Assembly: GCA_023414355.1 (NCBI GenBank)
Contig: JAEZOB010000051.1
Location: 1 to 57,802 of the forward strand
From: Bacillota bacterium
GTDB lineage: Bacteria > Bacillota > Clostridia > Lachnospirales > Lachnospiraceae
Reading direction: 5' to 3'
Length of the DNA stretch: 57,802 bases
Both the position numbers and the translations under genes were made by a program. The notes under the pieces are model-generated. The model saw only the letters and a program-made list of their open reading frames with translations. It made no database searches and was not told where the DNA came from. The stretch's first letter is position 1. Each line of letters begins with the position of its first letter. Positions 7,816 through 16,953 of the stretch are shown piece after piece.

Positions 7816-9081
7816 ATGGGAATGACGATGACGCAGAAGATCTTGGCCGCACACGCCGGTCTGAGCTATGTGAACGCAGGACAGCTGATTGAGGCGGATT
7901 TAGACCTGGTTCTGGGCAATGATGTTACTGCCCCGGTAGCGATACATGAGATGGATAAGATGAAGATAAAGAAGGTGTTTGATAAGGATAAGATTGCTTT
8001 GGTTCCCGATCATTTTACACCGAATAAGGATATCAAATCCGCAGAGAATTGCAAATGTATGCGTGAGTTTGCTGTTAATCAGGAGATCACAAATTATTTT
8101 GAGATTGGTGAGATGGGAATAGAACATGCGCTGCTTCCTGAAAAAGGTCTTGTAGTTGCAGGAGATGCAGTAATCGGTGCCGATTCTCATACCTGTACCT
8201 ACGGAGCACTGGGAGCATTCTCCACCGGAGTGGGAAGTACAGATATGGCGGCAGGAATGGCAACTGGGAAAGCATGGTTTAAGGTGCCTTCTGCCTTGAA
8301 ATTCGTTCTGACCGGGAAGCCTGCCAAGTGGGTCAGCGGAAAAGATGTCATCCTGCATATTATCGGTAGAATCGGAGTAGACGGGGCTCTTTACAAATCA
8401 ATGGAGTTCGTAGGCGACGGTATACAGAATTTAACGATGGATGACCGTTTTGCCATGGCAAATATGGCGATTGAAGCTGGTGCCAAGAATGGGATCTTCC
8501 CGGTGGATGAACAGGCTGCCCGGTATATGGTGGAGCATTCAGTAAGAGAATATAAGGTATATGAGGCAGACGCAGACGCAGAATATGAAGAGGTATATGA
8601 AATCGATTTATCAACACTGAAGCCAACCGTAGCGTTCCCTCATCTTCCCGAAAATACCCGTACCATTGATGAGGTTGGAGATATCAAAATCGATCAGGTA
8701 GTAATCGGTTCCTGTACCAACGGAAGAATAGATGATTTAAGGATTGCAGCTAAGGTTTTTGAAGGCAGAAAGGTTGCGAAGGGCATGCGTGCTATCATAT
8801 TCCCTGCGACACAGGCGATCTACCTTCAGGCAATGGAGGAAGGATTACTTGCTACCTTCATTAAAGCCGGTGCGATCGTCAGCACACCTACCTGCGGACC
8901 TTGCCTTGGTGGACATATGGGAATCCTGGCAGCAGGAGAACGTGCCGTTGCTACGACAAACCGTAACTTTGTGGGACGTATGGGACATGTAGATTCTGAG
9001 GTTTATCTTGCAAGTCCTGCGGTGGCAGCAGCAAGCGCAGTAACCGGAAAGATTTCCGGACCTGCCGAGCTTGGATTATAG
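7816..9081 (+). CDS. leuC: 3-isopropylmalate dehydratase large subunit LeuC
   Basis: 421 residues. With LeuD it isomerises 2- to 3-isopropylmalate in leucine synthesis. It belongs to the shorter prokaryotic (HacA-like) class of large subunits. The 4Fe-4S cysteines are visible in VIGSCTNGRIDDLR (about residue 300) and TPTCGPCLGGHMG (about 360-372); GADSHTCTYGALGAFSTGVGS carries substrate residues. The ATG at 7816 is chosen because GAAGGAGG lies 7 bases upstream; an in-frame start 9 codons earlier lacks a site. It lies 53 bases after leuB and 15 before leuD. Confidence 0.96.
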   Translation: MGMTMTQKILAAHAGLSYVNAGQLIEADLDLVLGNDVTAPVAIHEMDKMKIKKVFDKDKIALVPDHFTPNKDIKSAENCKCMREFAVNQEITNYFEIGEMGIEHALLPEKGLVVAGDAVIGADSHTCTYGALGAFSTGVGSTDMAAGMATGKAWFKVPSALKFVLTGKPAKWVSGKDVILHIIGRIGVDGALYKSMEFVGDGIQNLTMDDRFAMANMAIEAGAKNGIFPVDEQAARYMVEHSVREYKVYEADADAEYEEVYEIDLSTLKPTVAFPHLPENTRTIDEVGDIKIDQVVIGSCTNGRIDDLRIAAKVFEGRKVAKGMRAIIFPATQAIYLQAMEEGLLATFIKAGAIVSTPTCGPCLGGHMGILAAGERAVATTNRNFVGRMGHVDSEVYLASPAVAAASAVTGKISGPAELGL

Positions 9082-9096
9082 GGAGGAGGAAAGCAC

Positions 9097-9582
9097 ATGA
9101 AAGCATTTGGAACAGTACACAAATACGGTGATAATGTAGATACCGATGTAATCATCCCGGCGCGATATTTGAATACCTCCGATCCGAAGGAGCTGGCAGC
9201 GAAGTGTATGATTGATATTGATGTGGATTTTGTTAATAGAGTGCAGCCGGGCGACATCATGGTTGCCAATAAGAACTTTGGTTGTGGTTCATCAAGAGAA
9301 CACGCACCGATTGCTATCAAAGCAGCAGGCATCAGTTGTGTCATCGCTGAGACCTTTGCAAGGATATTCTACCGTAATGCAATCAACATCGGGCTTCCGA
9401 TTATTGAATGTCCACAGGCTGCCAAGGAAATAGAAGCAGGGGATCAGGTGGAAATTGATTTTGACAGCGGTATGATCTACGATAAGACAAAGGGTACACA
9501 GTATCAGGGCCAGGCTTTTCCGGAATTTATGCAGAAAATCATTAAGGCAGAGGGTTTGATTAATTACATTAATAATAAGTAG
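9097..9582 (+). CDS. leuD: 3-isopropylmalate dehydratase small subunit LeuD
   Basis: 161 residues, the swivel-domain partner of LeuC. Key motif NFGCGSSREHAPIAIKAAG (about residues 55-73) contains the serine and arginine that contact substrate in the aconitase family. The Shine-Dalgarno GGGAGGAGG lies just before the ATG. Last gene of the leu operon, followed by a strong terminator. Confidence 0.96.
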   Translation: MKAFGTVHKYGDNVDTDVIIPARYLNTSDPKELAAKCMIDIDVDFVNRVQPGDIMVANKNFGCGSSREHAPIAIKAAGISCVIAETFARIFYRNAINIGLPIIECPQAAKEIEAGDQVEIDFDSGMIYDKTKGTQYQGQAFPEFMQKIIKAEGLINYINNK

Positions 9583-9608
9583 AAGAGTTTGATAAGCAGA
9601 AAAAATAA

Positions 9609-9637
9609 GGGGCCTTCGCATTTTGCGAAGGTCCTTT
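9609..9637 (+). terminator. Terminator of leuBCD
   Basis: CCTTCGCA / TGCGAAGG stem with a TTT loop, extended by outer GG-C pairs and followed by CCTTT, 27 bases after leuD. Confidence 0.8.
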
Positions 9638-9708
9638 GTGCATATTGCGGAATATGACAGGATAGGGTATGATAGTTCTCAAAGAAAATCAGGAGAGGAG
9701 TAGCTTTC

Positions 9709-10428
9709 ATGCAGGATTTTATACGAAGTATCAGGATGAATCTGGAGGAAGCCAACGACAGCTATTATAAGAGAATTCCAGCAATTCATAATCTGAATAC
9801 CTTGGATTTTGAGGATAATATCACCTTTTTTGTTGGAGAAAACGGTACAGGAAAGTCCACTCTTTTAGAAGCGATTGCCGTATGCTATGGCTTTAATCCT
9901 GAAGGAGGAAGCAAGAATTTTATGTTTTCTTCTAGAGATACTCATTCCGATCTTTATCAATATATCAAACTGATCAGAGGTGTGAAAAGGCCTTCGGACG
10001 ACTTCTTCCTACGTGCTGAAAGTATGTATAATCTGGCTAGTGAGGTAGAGAATCTTTCTGACCCTGGGTTTATACAAGGATATGGCGGCAAGTCTCTCCA
10101 TGCACAGTCCCACGGAGAGAGCTTTCTTGCTTTGCTTGTCAATCGATTTCGGGGAAAAGGACTATACCTCCTGGACGAACCGGAAGCGGCCCTTTCTCCA
10201 CAGAGGCAGTTATCCATGCTGATCCGTATCCATGAATTAGCGAAGGATTCACAGTTTATCATTGCTACACATTCACCAATTCTGCTTGGCATACCAAATG
10301 CGACTATTTATTCCTTTGACCAAGGAGAAATTCATAAAATAAGTTATGAGGAGACGGAAAGCTATCAAGTTACAAAACTGTTCATTGAAAGCAGGCAGCA
10401 AATGTTGCACAGATTGTTGGAACAGTAA
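9709..10428 (+). CDS. AAA-family ATPase (SMC/ABC-like, AAA_21 type)
   Basis: 239 residues, a stand-alone ABC-fold ATPase without transporter features. Walker A GENGTGKST near residue 46, a signature-like SHGES near 139, Walker B GLYLLDEPEAAL near 155, and an H-loop ATHSP near 186. This resembles small OLD/SMC-like ATPases that are common in Firmicutes and mostly uncharacterised. GAGGAG precedes the ATG. No nuclease or toxin partner lies next to it, so a defence role cannot be argued from context. Confidence 0.85.
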   Translation: MQDFIRSIRMNLEEANDSYYKRIPAIHNLNTLDFEDNITFFVGENGTGKSTLLEAIAVCYGFNPEGGSKNFMFSSRDTHSDLYQYIKLIRGVKRPSDDFFLRAESMYNLASEVENLSDPGFIQGYGGKSLHAQSHGESFLALLVNRFRGKGLYLLDEPEAALSPQRQLSMLIRIHELAKDSQFIIATHSPILLGIPNATIYSFDQGEIHKISYEETESYQVTKLFIESRQQMLHRLLEQ

Positions 10429-10488
10429 CATTGACCATGCCACCATCATACTGTGAAATAGAACTTCTTATAGGTGATGGTATTTTCT

Positions 10489-11544
10489 ATGAATGGTACG
10501 ATACAATATACGATCAGGCCGTATGATACAATATGGATGCTTGCTCAGGTATTCAACACAACCGTAGATTCAATTTTGGATCTGAATCCGGGAATTGAGC
10601 CCCGCAATCTGATGATTGGGCAAGTTATGACGATCAGGCCTGGATATCAATATTACCCTTCCTATTCAAATGCACCGAATGGGTCGGAATTCTCGCCCCC
10701 CAGTACGCCGACTACACCAGGCAGAGGGATGACAATGCCAACTACACCGGGAACGCCGACTACACCAGGCAGAGGGATGACAATGCCAACCACACCGGGT
10801 ATGCCGACTACACCGGGTACAGGGATGACAACGCCAACCACACCGGGCAGAGGGATGACAATGCCGACTACACCGGGTGCACTGACAATGCCTTCTACAC
10901 CTGGTTCGGATATGTCTGAACCGACCATGCAGGAAGCGGATCGGATGGATCAGAATAGGATGGATTATAATCGGATGAATCGTGAAATGATGGATCACGA
11001 TATGCAGGATATGTGCGGTAATATGATGGATTTGATTAATCAATTCCGTCAATTATGGGTAGAGCATACTGCGTGGACAGCATTCACAATTCTTGCTATG
11101 GTCCAAAGTCTTCCTGAAGCAGAGGTATATACGCAAAGACTACTTCGCAATCCGATGGATTTTGCGGGTGCATTAGAACCATATTATGGTGAAGACGCTG
11201 CACAGGAGTTTGGACAGCTTCTAGGTGAACATCTTACGATTGCTGCTGAGATTGTCGATGCTGCTATGGCAGGTGACAATAATGCTATGACTGATGCTGA
11301 TAGCAGATGGCATGAAAATGCTGACGAGATAGCAAAACTTCTCGCCTCACTCAATCCTTTCTGGAATGAAGAGGATTGGATGGCAATGATGCATGAGCAT
11401 CTTGACAATGTAAGCACCTATGCTGATACCTTGATGTCTGAGGATTATGTAGCCAATGTACACGCCTTTGATCAGATGCTTGCGCAGGTCCTTGAAATGG
11501 GAGATATGATGGCAGAAGGGATTGCCATGCAATTTCCGGGTTGA
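10489..11544 (+). CDS. LysM-domain protein with Thr/Pro repeat and helical C-terminal domain
   Basis: 351 residues and no signal peptide. One LysM domain (about residues 3-48: TIRPYDTIWMLAQVF ... LNPGI ... MIGQVMTI) normally binds peptidoglycan or chitin-like glycans. Residues ~66-142 are tandem repeats of P-T-T-P-G-R-G-M-T. A Met/Asp-rich stretch follows, then a ~160-residue helical domain (WVEHTAWTAFTILAMV ... LNPFWNEEDW). I recognise that C-terminal domain as recurrent in clostridial LysM proteins but cannot name a function. The ATG at 10489 is used because AGGTGA precedes it; an in-frame GTG at 10474 is less likely. Confidence 0.75.
   Translation: MNGTIQYTIRPYDTIWMLAQVFNTTVDSILDLNPGIEPRNLMIGQVMTIRPGYQYYPSYSNAPNGSEFSPPSTPTTPGRGMTMPTTPGTPTTPGRGMTMPTTPGMPTTPGTGMTTPTTPGRGMTMPTTPGALTMPSTPGSDMSEPTMQEADRMDQNRMDYNRMNREMMDHDMQDMCGNMMDLINQFRQLWVEHTAWTAFTILAMVQSLPEAEVYTQRLLRNPMDFAGALEPYYGEDAAQEFGQLLGEHLTIAAEIVDAAMAGDNNAMTDADSRWHENADEIAKLLASLNPFWNEEDWMAMMHEHLDNVSTYADTLMSEDYVANVHAFDQMLAQVLEMGDMMAEGIAMQFPG
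10700..10900 (+). repeat. Coding tandem repeat (PTTPG units)
   Basis: Imperfect repeats of ACTACACCGGGCAGAGGGAT-like units encode the Thr/Pro/Gly linker of the LysM protein. Unit copies differ mainly at third positions and by short deletions, so length variation between strains is likely. Confidence 0.8.
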
Positions 11545-11665
11545 TGAAAATTTGTAAACTATGAATTTTTTAAATTTCTCCGGCTAACAATAGTATTGTA
11601 ACAGGATAGCACAAGATTTATGTGCGGACATCTTATACTTTGCGATTATGTTTGGAGGAGAAGCT

Positions 11666-11845
11666 ATGGCTATCAAAAAAATGGAGAAACCCAACGATGG
11701 GGTTAGATGTGTTGTTAATACCTGTGAGTATTATATGAATGGTGACCACTGTGCTGCGGAGCAGATACAGGTTGAACCAAGAAATGCACAGGAATCAGAT
11801 GAAACTGATTGTGCTACCTTTGCTCCCAAGAATTCAACGTATTAA
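11666..11845 (+). CDS. DUF1540 small cysteine-rich protein
   Basis: 59 residues. The DUF1540 pattern is clear: VRCVVNTCEYY, then CAAEQIQVE, and a final ETDCATF, giving four cysteines able to bind a metal ion. Such proteins are frequent in spore-forming Firmicutes, often near sporulation or stress genes; biochemical role unknown. GGAGGAG ends 6 bases before the chosen ATG. A bidirectional terminator follows and separates it from the convergent YtvI-like gene. Confidence 0.88.
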   Translation: MAIKKMEKPNDGVRCVVNTCEYYMNGDHCAAEQIQVEPRNAQESDETDCATFAPKNSTY

Positions 11846-11866
11846 TCTGTAAAGTAATTGAACAGC

Positions 11867-11902
11867 AAAAAACAGGGCGGACCGTAGGTCCGTCCTGTTT
11901 TG
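11867..11902. terminator. Bidirectional terminator
   Basis: AAAACAGGGCGGACC-GTA-GGTCCGTCCTGTTTT: a nearly perfect 15-bp stem with A and T tails between convergent genes, serving the DUF1540 gene on + and the YtvI-like gene on -. Confidence 0.92.
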
Positions 11903-11920
11903 GTAAACATCTCTTTATAT

Positions 11921-12985
11921 TCAGATCTTAAATAAATGTATGGTTCCATCTTTATTCATCTTCACTAATATTGTTGCGATGATCGGCAGCAGCATCAGGC
12001 CGAGGATACCCATCAATTGTGCGCCAACGTACATCAGGATCAAAGTCACCAAAGGATGCAGGCCGATCTGTTGTCCGACTATCTTCGGTTCAATGGTCTG
12101 GCGTACTGCAGTTATGATAACATATAAAATGAGCATCCCGAAACCAACCTTAGTATTGCCTATTACGAGTGCAATGATTGCCCAGGGAATTAAGACAGCC
12201 CCGGTTCCGAGGATTGGCATAACATCAACGATAGCAACCAATAATCCAATCAGAAAGGGATTTGGTATCCCCAGGATCCAAAAACCGGCAGATAATTCAA
12301 TAAATGTAATAGTAATAATTGTGGCATAAGCTTTGATAAATTTCCCGAGGGATCCGAATACATTATCCTTTATGCGTAAAATCATATCTCTGCGTTCACC
12401 CTTAAACTGTATGACTACAAAACGGGTAATTCGTTTATAATCTAATGTAAAGAAGAAAGAGGATACAATAGTAAAAATCAACTTGATTAATAAAGTGGGC
12501 AATTGGGTTGCCGTTCTAGTAATAGTTCCGACCACAGTAGTGGAAGCATTGGTCAGGAAGCTAAAAATCGAACTACTGATTTCTTCAAGAAATCCTTGTA
12601 AATAATCTTCAATACCAGGGAAACGATCCATTAAGTCAAGAATTAATGCCTCGGCAGCTGGTCTGATGGAATTCTCATACATATCCGGCAGACCATAGAA
12701 TAAATCCGTAATAAAAGTAAATATCTTATATCCCACCATACTAGCCAGATATCCCAGTAATCCATAGAAGACGATTAAACTAAAGAGTGATATGATCAGT
12801 CTTGGTATGTGAGTTATTCTTGATATAAAATCAATTGGCTTTCGAAAGATGACAGCTAAAATCATACCAATAACAAATGGCATCAATAGGGGTAATACAT
12901 ACTTGATTCCTACATATACCAGCAATAAGATGATCAGAATATATATAATAAGAATAATAAATGCCTTTTGCTTGTTTTGATTCAT
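11921..12985 (-). CDS. AI-2E/YtvI-family membrane protein
   Basis: 354 residues with about eight transmembrane segments in the AI-2E transporter family layout: two at the N terminus, an amphipathic middle region (residues ~95-150), then a C-terminal cluster with PNPFLIGLLVAIVDVMPILGTG and the conserved TIEPKIVGQQIGLHPLV. It resembles YtvI, a sporulation integral membrane protein of Bacilli and Clostridia (family knowledge). Transported substrate, if any, unknown. It is preceded by an AAAGGCAG-type site on the minus strand. Confidence 0.8.
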   Translation of the reverse strand: MNQNKQKAFIILIIYILIILLLVYVGIKYVLPLLMPFVIGMILAVIFRKPIDFISRITHIPRLIISLFSLIVFYGLLGYLASMVGYKIFTFITDLFYGLPDMYENSIRPAAEALILDLMDRFPGIEDYLQGFLEEISSSIFSFLTNASTTVVGTITRTATQLPTLLIKLIFTIVSSFFFTLDYKRITRFVVIQFKGERRDMILRIKDNVFGSLGKFIKAYATIITITFIELSAGFWILGIPNPFLIGLLVAIVDVMPILGTGAVLIPWAIIALVIGNTKVGFGMLILYVIITAVRQTIEPKIVGQQIGLHPLVTLILMYVGAQLMGILGLMLLPIIATILVKMNKDGTIHLFKI

Positions 12986-13022
12986 ATGTCACTGCCTTTC
13001 CGGTTTCTGATTATAAATCACA

Positions 13023-13078
13023 TAAACCCCAAGAAGTATCATACAACATGATGTTAATGTATGCTACTCTTGGGGTTT
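13023..13078 (-). terminator. Terminator of the pit/DUF47 operon
   Basis: An interrupted stem of about 20 bp: AAACCCCAAGA...AGTA...CATACA pairs with TGTATG...TACT...CTTGGGGTTT around an AT-rich loop. It lies downstream of the DUF47 gene on the minus strand and before the YtvI-like gene. Confidence 0.75.
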
Positions 13079-13165
13079 TGCCCCACTTAATATTATACAT
13101 GGGGTTTCCCTTACTGTAAATATAAATGGGGTATATATATTATTTTTATAAATATAATGTTTGAA

Positions 13166-13789
13166 CTAGGAATTCTTCATTACGATGCTTTCCAGAATAT
13201 CTGCTACATCCTCACAATTATCGCAGCACTTTTCAAGGCGGTGAAGGATCTCGGTCCAACACATCAATTCGATCGGGTCTTTAGAGGTATGGTACAGATT
13301 TCTCATGGAGTCAACATATAAGGCATCGCCATCTTCCTCAAGACGATTAATCTCAATAATCCTATCACGAAGCTTTTTAGAGTTTTTAAAATTCTTGAAC
13401 TCTTCGAGTGCCTCATCCATGGCCTTACAGCAGTCTACAATCAGCTTTGTAAACTTCAGAATTTCAGGACGAATTGACTGGATGTTGAACATATCGATGT
13501 AGATCAGTACATCTTCTACAGAATCAGTTACATCATCAATCTCCTGAGTAAGGGAGGTAATGTCCTCGCGCTCGATGGGAGGAAGGAATTCCTTCACCAA
13601 TCTGTTCATGATCTCGTGCTTGGCGATATCTGCATTATGCTCAATCTGATGAGCGGCAGTCACCTTTCCGCTGACAAAGTTGGGATCGAAGTTGGACAGG
13701 ATATCATGTAATGATACTGCTAAATCAGTGGAGAACTTTGAAAGTTTAGCAAATGCATCAAAATAATTATAATCGTTTTTTCTGCTCAT
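13166..13789 (-). CDS. DUF47 (PhoU-like) regulator of phosphate transport
   Basis: 207 residues, almost all helical, matching the DUF47/YkaA family distantly related to PhoU. It contains the repeated acidic motif E-I-D-D-V-T-D (near 84) and CDNCEDVADILE (near 191). Such proteins are normally encoded with a PiT phosphate carrier and are thought to modulate it. Here the gene begins 22 bases after pit on the same strand, consistent with one operon and a shared role in phosphate uptake. Confidence 0.92.
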   Translation of the reverse strand: MSRKNDYNYFDAFAKLSKFSTDLAVSLHDILSNFDPNFVSGKVTAAHQIEHNADIAKHEIMNRLVKEFLPPIEREDITSLTQEIDDVTDSVEDVLIYIDMFNIQSIRPEILKFTKLIVDCCKAMDEALEEFKNFKNSKKLRDRIIEINRLEEDGDALYVDSMRNLYHTSKDPIELMCWTEILHRLEKCCDNCEDVADILESIVMKNS

Positions 13790-13811
13790 AGTAATTTACT
13801 TCCTTCCTTAT

Positions 13812-14861
13812 TTAAAATATTTTCATAAATATATAGGACATCACAAAACCTAAAAGACCACAACCGGGGAAAGTAAGTATCCAGGCATAAACCATTTCCT
13901 TCACGACACTCCAGTTTACGCTGGACATTCTCTTTGCGGCACCGACACCCATGATCGCTGTTGTCTTGGTATGTGTGGTACTGACGGGGATACCGGTAAA
14001 GGTAGCCAGCATCAGACAGATAACACCTGCAGCATCTGCTGCAAAGCCCTGTGGAGTACTTAGCTTAACCATACCCATACCTACTGTTTTGATGATTTTA
14101 TATCCGCCAATGGAGGTTCCAAGCGCCATAACAATAGAGCATAGAAGCATCAACCATACCGGGATTGTAAACTCTGAAACATTGCCCTGACCTTTCGCTA
14201 GGAATACACCGAGTAGGAAGACACCCATGAACTTCTGTCCGTCCTGTGCACCGTGCATGAAGGCCATCATAGCACCGCCGGCTACCTGCCCCTTCCGGAA
14301 GAAGGAATTGGTCTTTCTGCGATCCATATTCTTACAGAATAGAGTAACTAATTTAATAATTGCGTATCCAAGTACAAAGCCGAGAACGGAGGAAAGTACC
14401 AAACCATAGATAACCTTGATCCATTCGTGACCATTGATACCGGCACCACCCTGAAGCGCAATTGCTGCACCGGAAACACCTGCTATCAAAGCATGAGACT
14501 CACTGGTGGGAATACCGAACGCCCAAGCTGCGGTTGCCCATACAACGATAGCGAATAATGCGGCACAAAGAGCTATTAACGCAATTTTTGGATCTTGACC
14601 GAAGTCTACCATATTATAGATTGTTCTTGAAACTGCACTGCTGATCATAGTCATTACAAAGACACCCAGGAAATTAAAAATGGCTGCCATAATAATCGCA
14701 CTCTTCGGACCAATGGAACGTGTCGATACGCAGGTTGCGATTGCGTTCGGTGCATCAGTCCAGCCGTTGACCAGAATAACACCGAGGGTTAATACTACCG
14801 TTATTAATAAGGCTGGGTTTGATGTCAGCTGCTGCAGAAACTCAGCAAAATGGATTGTCAT
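13812..14861 (-). CDS. pit: Inorganic phosphate transporter, PiT family
   Basis: 349 residues, about ten membrane segments. The duplicated PiT signature is visible: GWTDAPNAIATCVSTR (near residue 32) and the second copy FMHGAQDGQKFMGV with GIPVSTTHTKTTAIMGVGA toward the C terminus. It is a low-affinity cation-coupled phosphate symporter. First gene of a two-gene operon with the DUF47 protein. The upstream gap contains four TTTACA repeats that resemble a Pho box, but they are oriented toward ilvD. Confidence 0.94.
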   Translation of the reverse strand: MTIHFAEFLQQLTSNPALLITVVLTLGVILVNGWTDAPNAIATCVSTRSIGPKSAIIMAAIFNFLGVFVMTMISSAVSRTIYNMVDFGQDPKIALIALCAALFAIVVWATAAWAFGIPTSESHALIAGVSGAAIALQGGAGINGHEWIKVIYGLVLSSVLGFVLGYAIIKLVTLFCKNMDRRKTNSFFRKGQVAGGAMMAFMHGAQDGQKFMGVFLLGVFLAKGQGNVSEFTIPVWLMLLCSIVMALGTSIGGYKIIKTVGMGMVKLSTPQGFAADAAGVICLMLATFTGIPVSTTHTKTTAIMGVGAAKRMSSVNWSVVKEMVYAWILTFPGCGLLGFVMSYIFMKIF

Positions 14862-15024
14862 AATAGCGCCTCCTACAAAACTCTAAATTAATATGAATCT
14901 ATATATACTGTAAACAACCATAAAAATCTTATCACGAATAATTAACATAAGCAATCATAATTTACATAAAAAATACATAAAAATTACTCGGATTTTGCTC
15001 AGAATTAAAACGAATCATACATAA

Positions 15025-15064
15025 TTTACACGAAATTTACACGGAATTTACAATACTCTTTACA
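15025..15064 (+). promoter_or_regulatory. Candidate Pho box (four TTTACA direct repeats)
   Basis: TTTACA starts at 15025, 15036, 15047 and 15059, a spacing of 11, 11 and 12 bp. That matches the tandem TT(A/T/C)ACA arrangement bound by PhoP in Bacillus. TTAACA (14942) and TTTACA (14961) extend the pattern toward the phosphate transporter gene. The remainder of gap 14862-15282 is AT-rich, with only the ilvD leader hairpin recognised. Confidence 0.5.
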
Positions 15065-15230
15065 ATAGCTATTACTATATTATTTCTCATTTATTGCTAT
15101 CATAAACCACTCATAGGATAAGTATGTATCAGTGCGTAAAAAAAACCATAATAAATTTTAATTTGACATTGATTTTTAAGAAGAAATCCTTTAATATATA
15201 CTGTACTACTTTAAAGTGCTACTCGATAAC

Positions 15231-15254
15231 AATGAACGAAGGATTTCGTTCATT
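15231..15254 (+). other. Perfect hairpin in the ilvD leader
   Basis: AATGAACGAA-GGAT-TTCGTTCATT: 10-bp perfect stem and 4-nt loop, 16 bases before the GGTGG ribosome-binding site. Without a following T-run it is not a terminator; it may act on translation or RNA stability or be a protein-binding dyad. Confidence 0.6.
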
Positions 15255-15282
15255 TATAATAAGAAGAAAAGGTGGTTTTAGG

Positions 15283-16953
15283 ATGAGAAGTGACGCAGTA
15301 AAAACAGGAATGGCGCAGGCCCCTCACAGATCATTGTTTAATGCTTTGGGGATGACAAAGGAAGAGCTTAGGAAACCACTGATTGGTATCGTCAGTTCTT
15401 ATAATGAGATTGTACCCGGGCATATGAACCTGGACAAAATCGTAGATGCTGTTAAACTCGGAGTTGCCATGGCTGGCGGAACACCGATTGTGTTCCCGGC
15501 GATTGCTGTATGTGACGGTATTGCTATGGGTCATCAGGGTATGAAGTACTCTTTGGTGACAAGAGATCTAATTGCAGACTCAACCGAAGCTATGGCTATG
15601 GCTCATCAGTTTGATGCGCTTGTTATGGTTCCGAACTGTGATAAGAATGTACCGGGATTACTGATGGCAGCAGCCAGACTCAATATTCCTACCATCTTTG
15701 TCAGCGGAGGACCGATGCTGGCTGGAAGAGTAAAGGGAAGTAAAACAAGTCTTTCTTCTTTGTTTGAAGCAGTCGGAGCCTATAGCGCCGGAACGATGAC
15801 AGAAGAGGAAGTGGAAGAATACGAGAACAAGGCTTGTGCAACCTGTGGTTCCTGCTCCGGTATGTATACAGCCAACTCCATGAACTGCCTGACGGAAGCA
15901 ATCGGTATGGGACTGAAAGGGAATGGTACCATTCCGGCTGTTTATTCTGAGAGAATTCGTCTGGCAAAGCATGCCGGCATGAAGATCATGGAGCTGCTTG
16001 AGAAGAATATCCGCCCAAGAGACATCATGACAAAGGAAGCCTTTATGAATGCGTTGACAGTGGATATGGCTCTTGGCTGCTCCACCAATACGATGCTCCA
16101 TCTTCCGGCTATCGCGCATGAGGTTGGATTCGATTTAAATATTGATATAGCAAATGAAGTCAGCGCAAAGACACCGAACCTGTGTCATCTTGCTCCGGCT
16201 GGTCATACCTACATGGAAGACTTGAATGAAGCAGGCGGAGTCTATGCAGTGATGAATGAGTTAAATAAGAAGGGACTCTTAAATACAAGCCTGATTACTG
16301 CTACAGGCAAGACAGTGGGAGAGAATATTAAGGATTGCCTTAATATGGATCCCGAGGTGATCCGTCCGATTGAGAACCCTTACAGCGAAACCGGCGGTAT
16401 CGCTATATTAAAAGGCAATCTTGCGCCTGATTCCGGTGTGGTGAAGCGTTCCGCTGTGGCTCCTTCGATGCTGAAGCATGAAGGTCCTGCAAGAGTATTC
16501 GACTGTGAAGAGGATGCGATCGCAGCAATCAAAGAGGGTAAAATCGTATCAGGAGATGTTGTAGTCATTCGATATGAGGGACCGAAGGGCGGACCCGGCA
16601 TGAGAGAAATGCTGAATCCTACCAGTGCTATCATGGGCATGGGACTTGGTTCTTCCGTGGCGTTGATTACGGACGGACGTTTCTCAGGTGCTTCCAGGGG
16701 AGCCTGCATCGGTCACGTATCACCGGAAGCAGCAGTCGGCGGAAACATCGCTTTGGTAGAAGAGGGAGATATCATTCAGATTGACATCAATGCAAATTCC
16801 TTAAATTTCGTCATTTCAGAGGAGGAACTGGTAGCCAGAAGAGCAAAATGGCAGCCGAGACAGCCGAAGATTACGACCGGCTACCTATCCCGTTACGTGG
16901 AGATGGTGACCAGCGGTAATAGAGGTGCAATTCTTGAAATACCGAAAAGATAA
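15283..16953 (+). CDS. ilvD: Dihydroxy-acid dehydratase IlvD
   Basis: 556 residues, normal length. It dehydrates 2,3-dihydroxy acids to the 2-keto acids of valine and isoleucine. Iron-sulfur and substrate motifs: NCDKNVPG (Cys near 117), ATCGSCSGMYTANSMNCLTEA (Cys near 190), and the C-terminal ITDGRFSGASRGACIGHVSPEA. The frame is open 53 codons upstream, but the ATG at 15283 has GGTGG before it and the downstream protein begins MRSDAVKTGMAQAPHR, the usual family start. ilvC and ilvN are not present; ilvB follows after 249 bases. Confidence 0.97.
   Translation: MRSDAVKTGMAQAPHRSLFNALGMTKEELRKPLIGIVSSYNEIVPGHMNLDKIVDAVKLGVAMAGGTPIVFPAIAVCDGIAMGHQGMKYSLVTRDLIADSTEAMAMAHQFDALVMVPNCDKNVPGLLMAAARLNIPTIFVSGGPMLAGRVKGSKTSLSSLFEAVGAYSAGTMTEEEVEEYENKACATCGSCSGMYTANSMNCLTEAIGMGLKGNGTIPAVYSERIRLAKHAGMKIMELLEKNIRPRDIMTKEAFMNALTVDMALGCSTNTMLHLPAIAHEVGFDLNIDIANEVSAKTPNLCHLAPAGHTYMEDLNEAGGVYAVMNELNKKGLLNTSLITATGKTVGENIKDCLNMDPEVIRPIENPYSETGGIAILKGNLAPDSGVVKRSAVAPSMLKHEGPARVFDCEEDAIAAIKEGKIVSGDVVVIRYEGPKGGPGMREMLNPTSAIMGMGLGSSVALITDGRFSGASRGACIGHVSPEAAVGGNIALVEEGDIIQIDINANSLNFVISEEELVARRAKWQPRQPKITTGYLSRYVEMVTSGNRGAILEIPKR

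Noticed and set aside
9709..10428. Defence-system ATPase (OLD/Septu-like)
   Set aside because: No nuclease or other partner gene adjoins it; neighbours are housekeeping genes.
10662..11052. Minus-strand frames rich in Val/Pro or Cys/His opposite the LysM gene
   Set aside because: They are the antisense reading of the Thr/Pro coding repeat.
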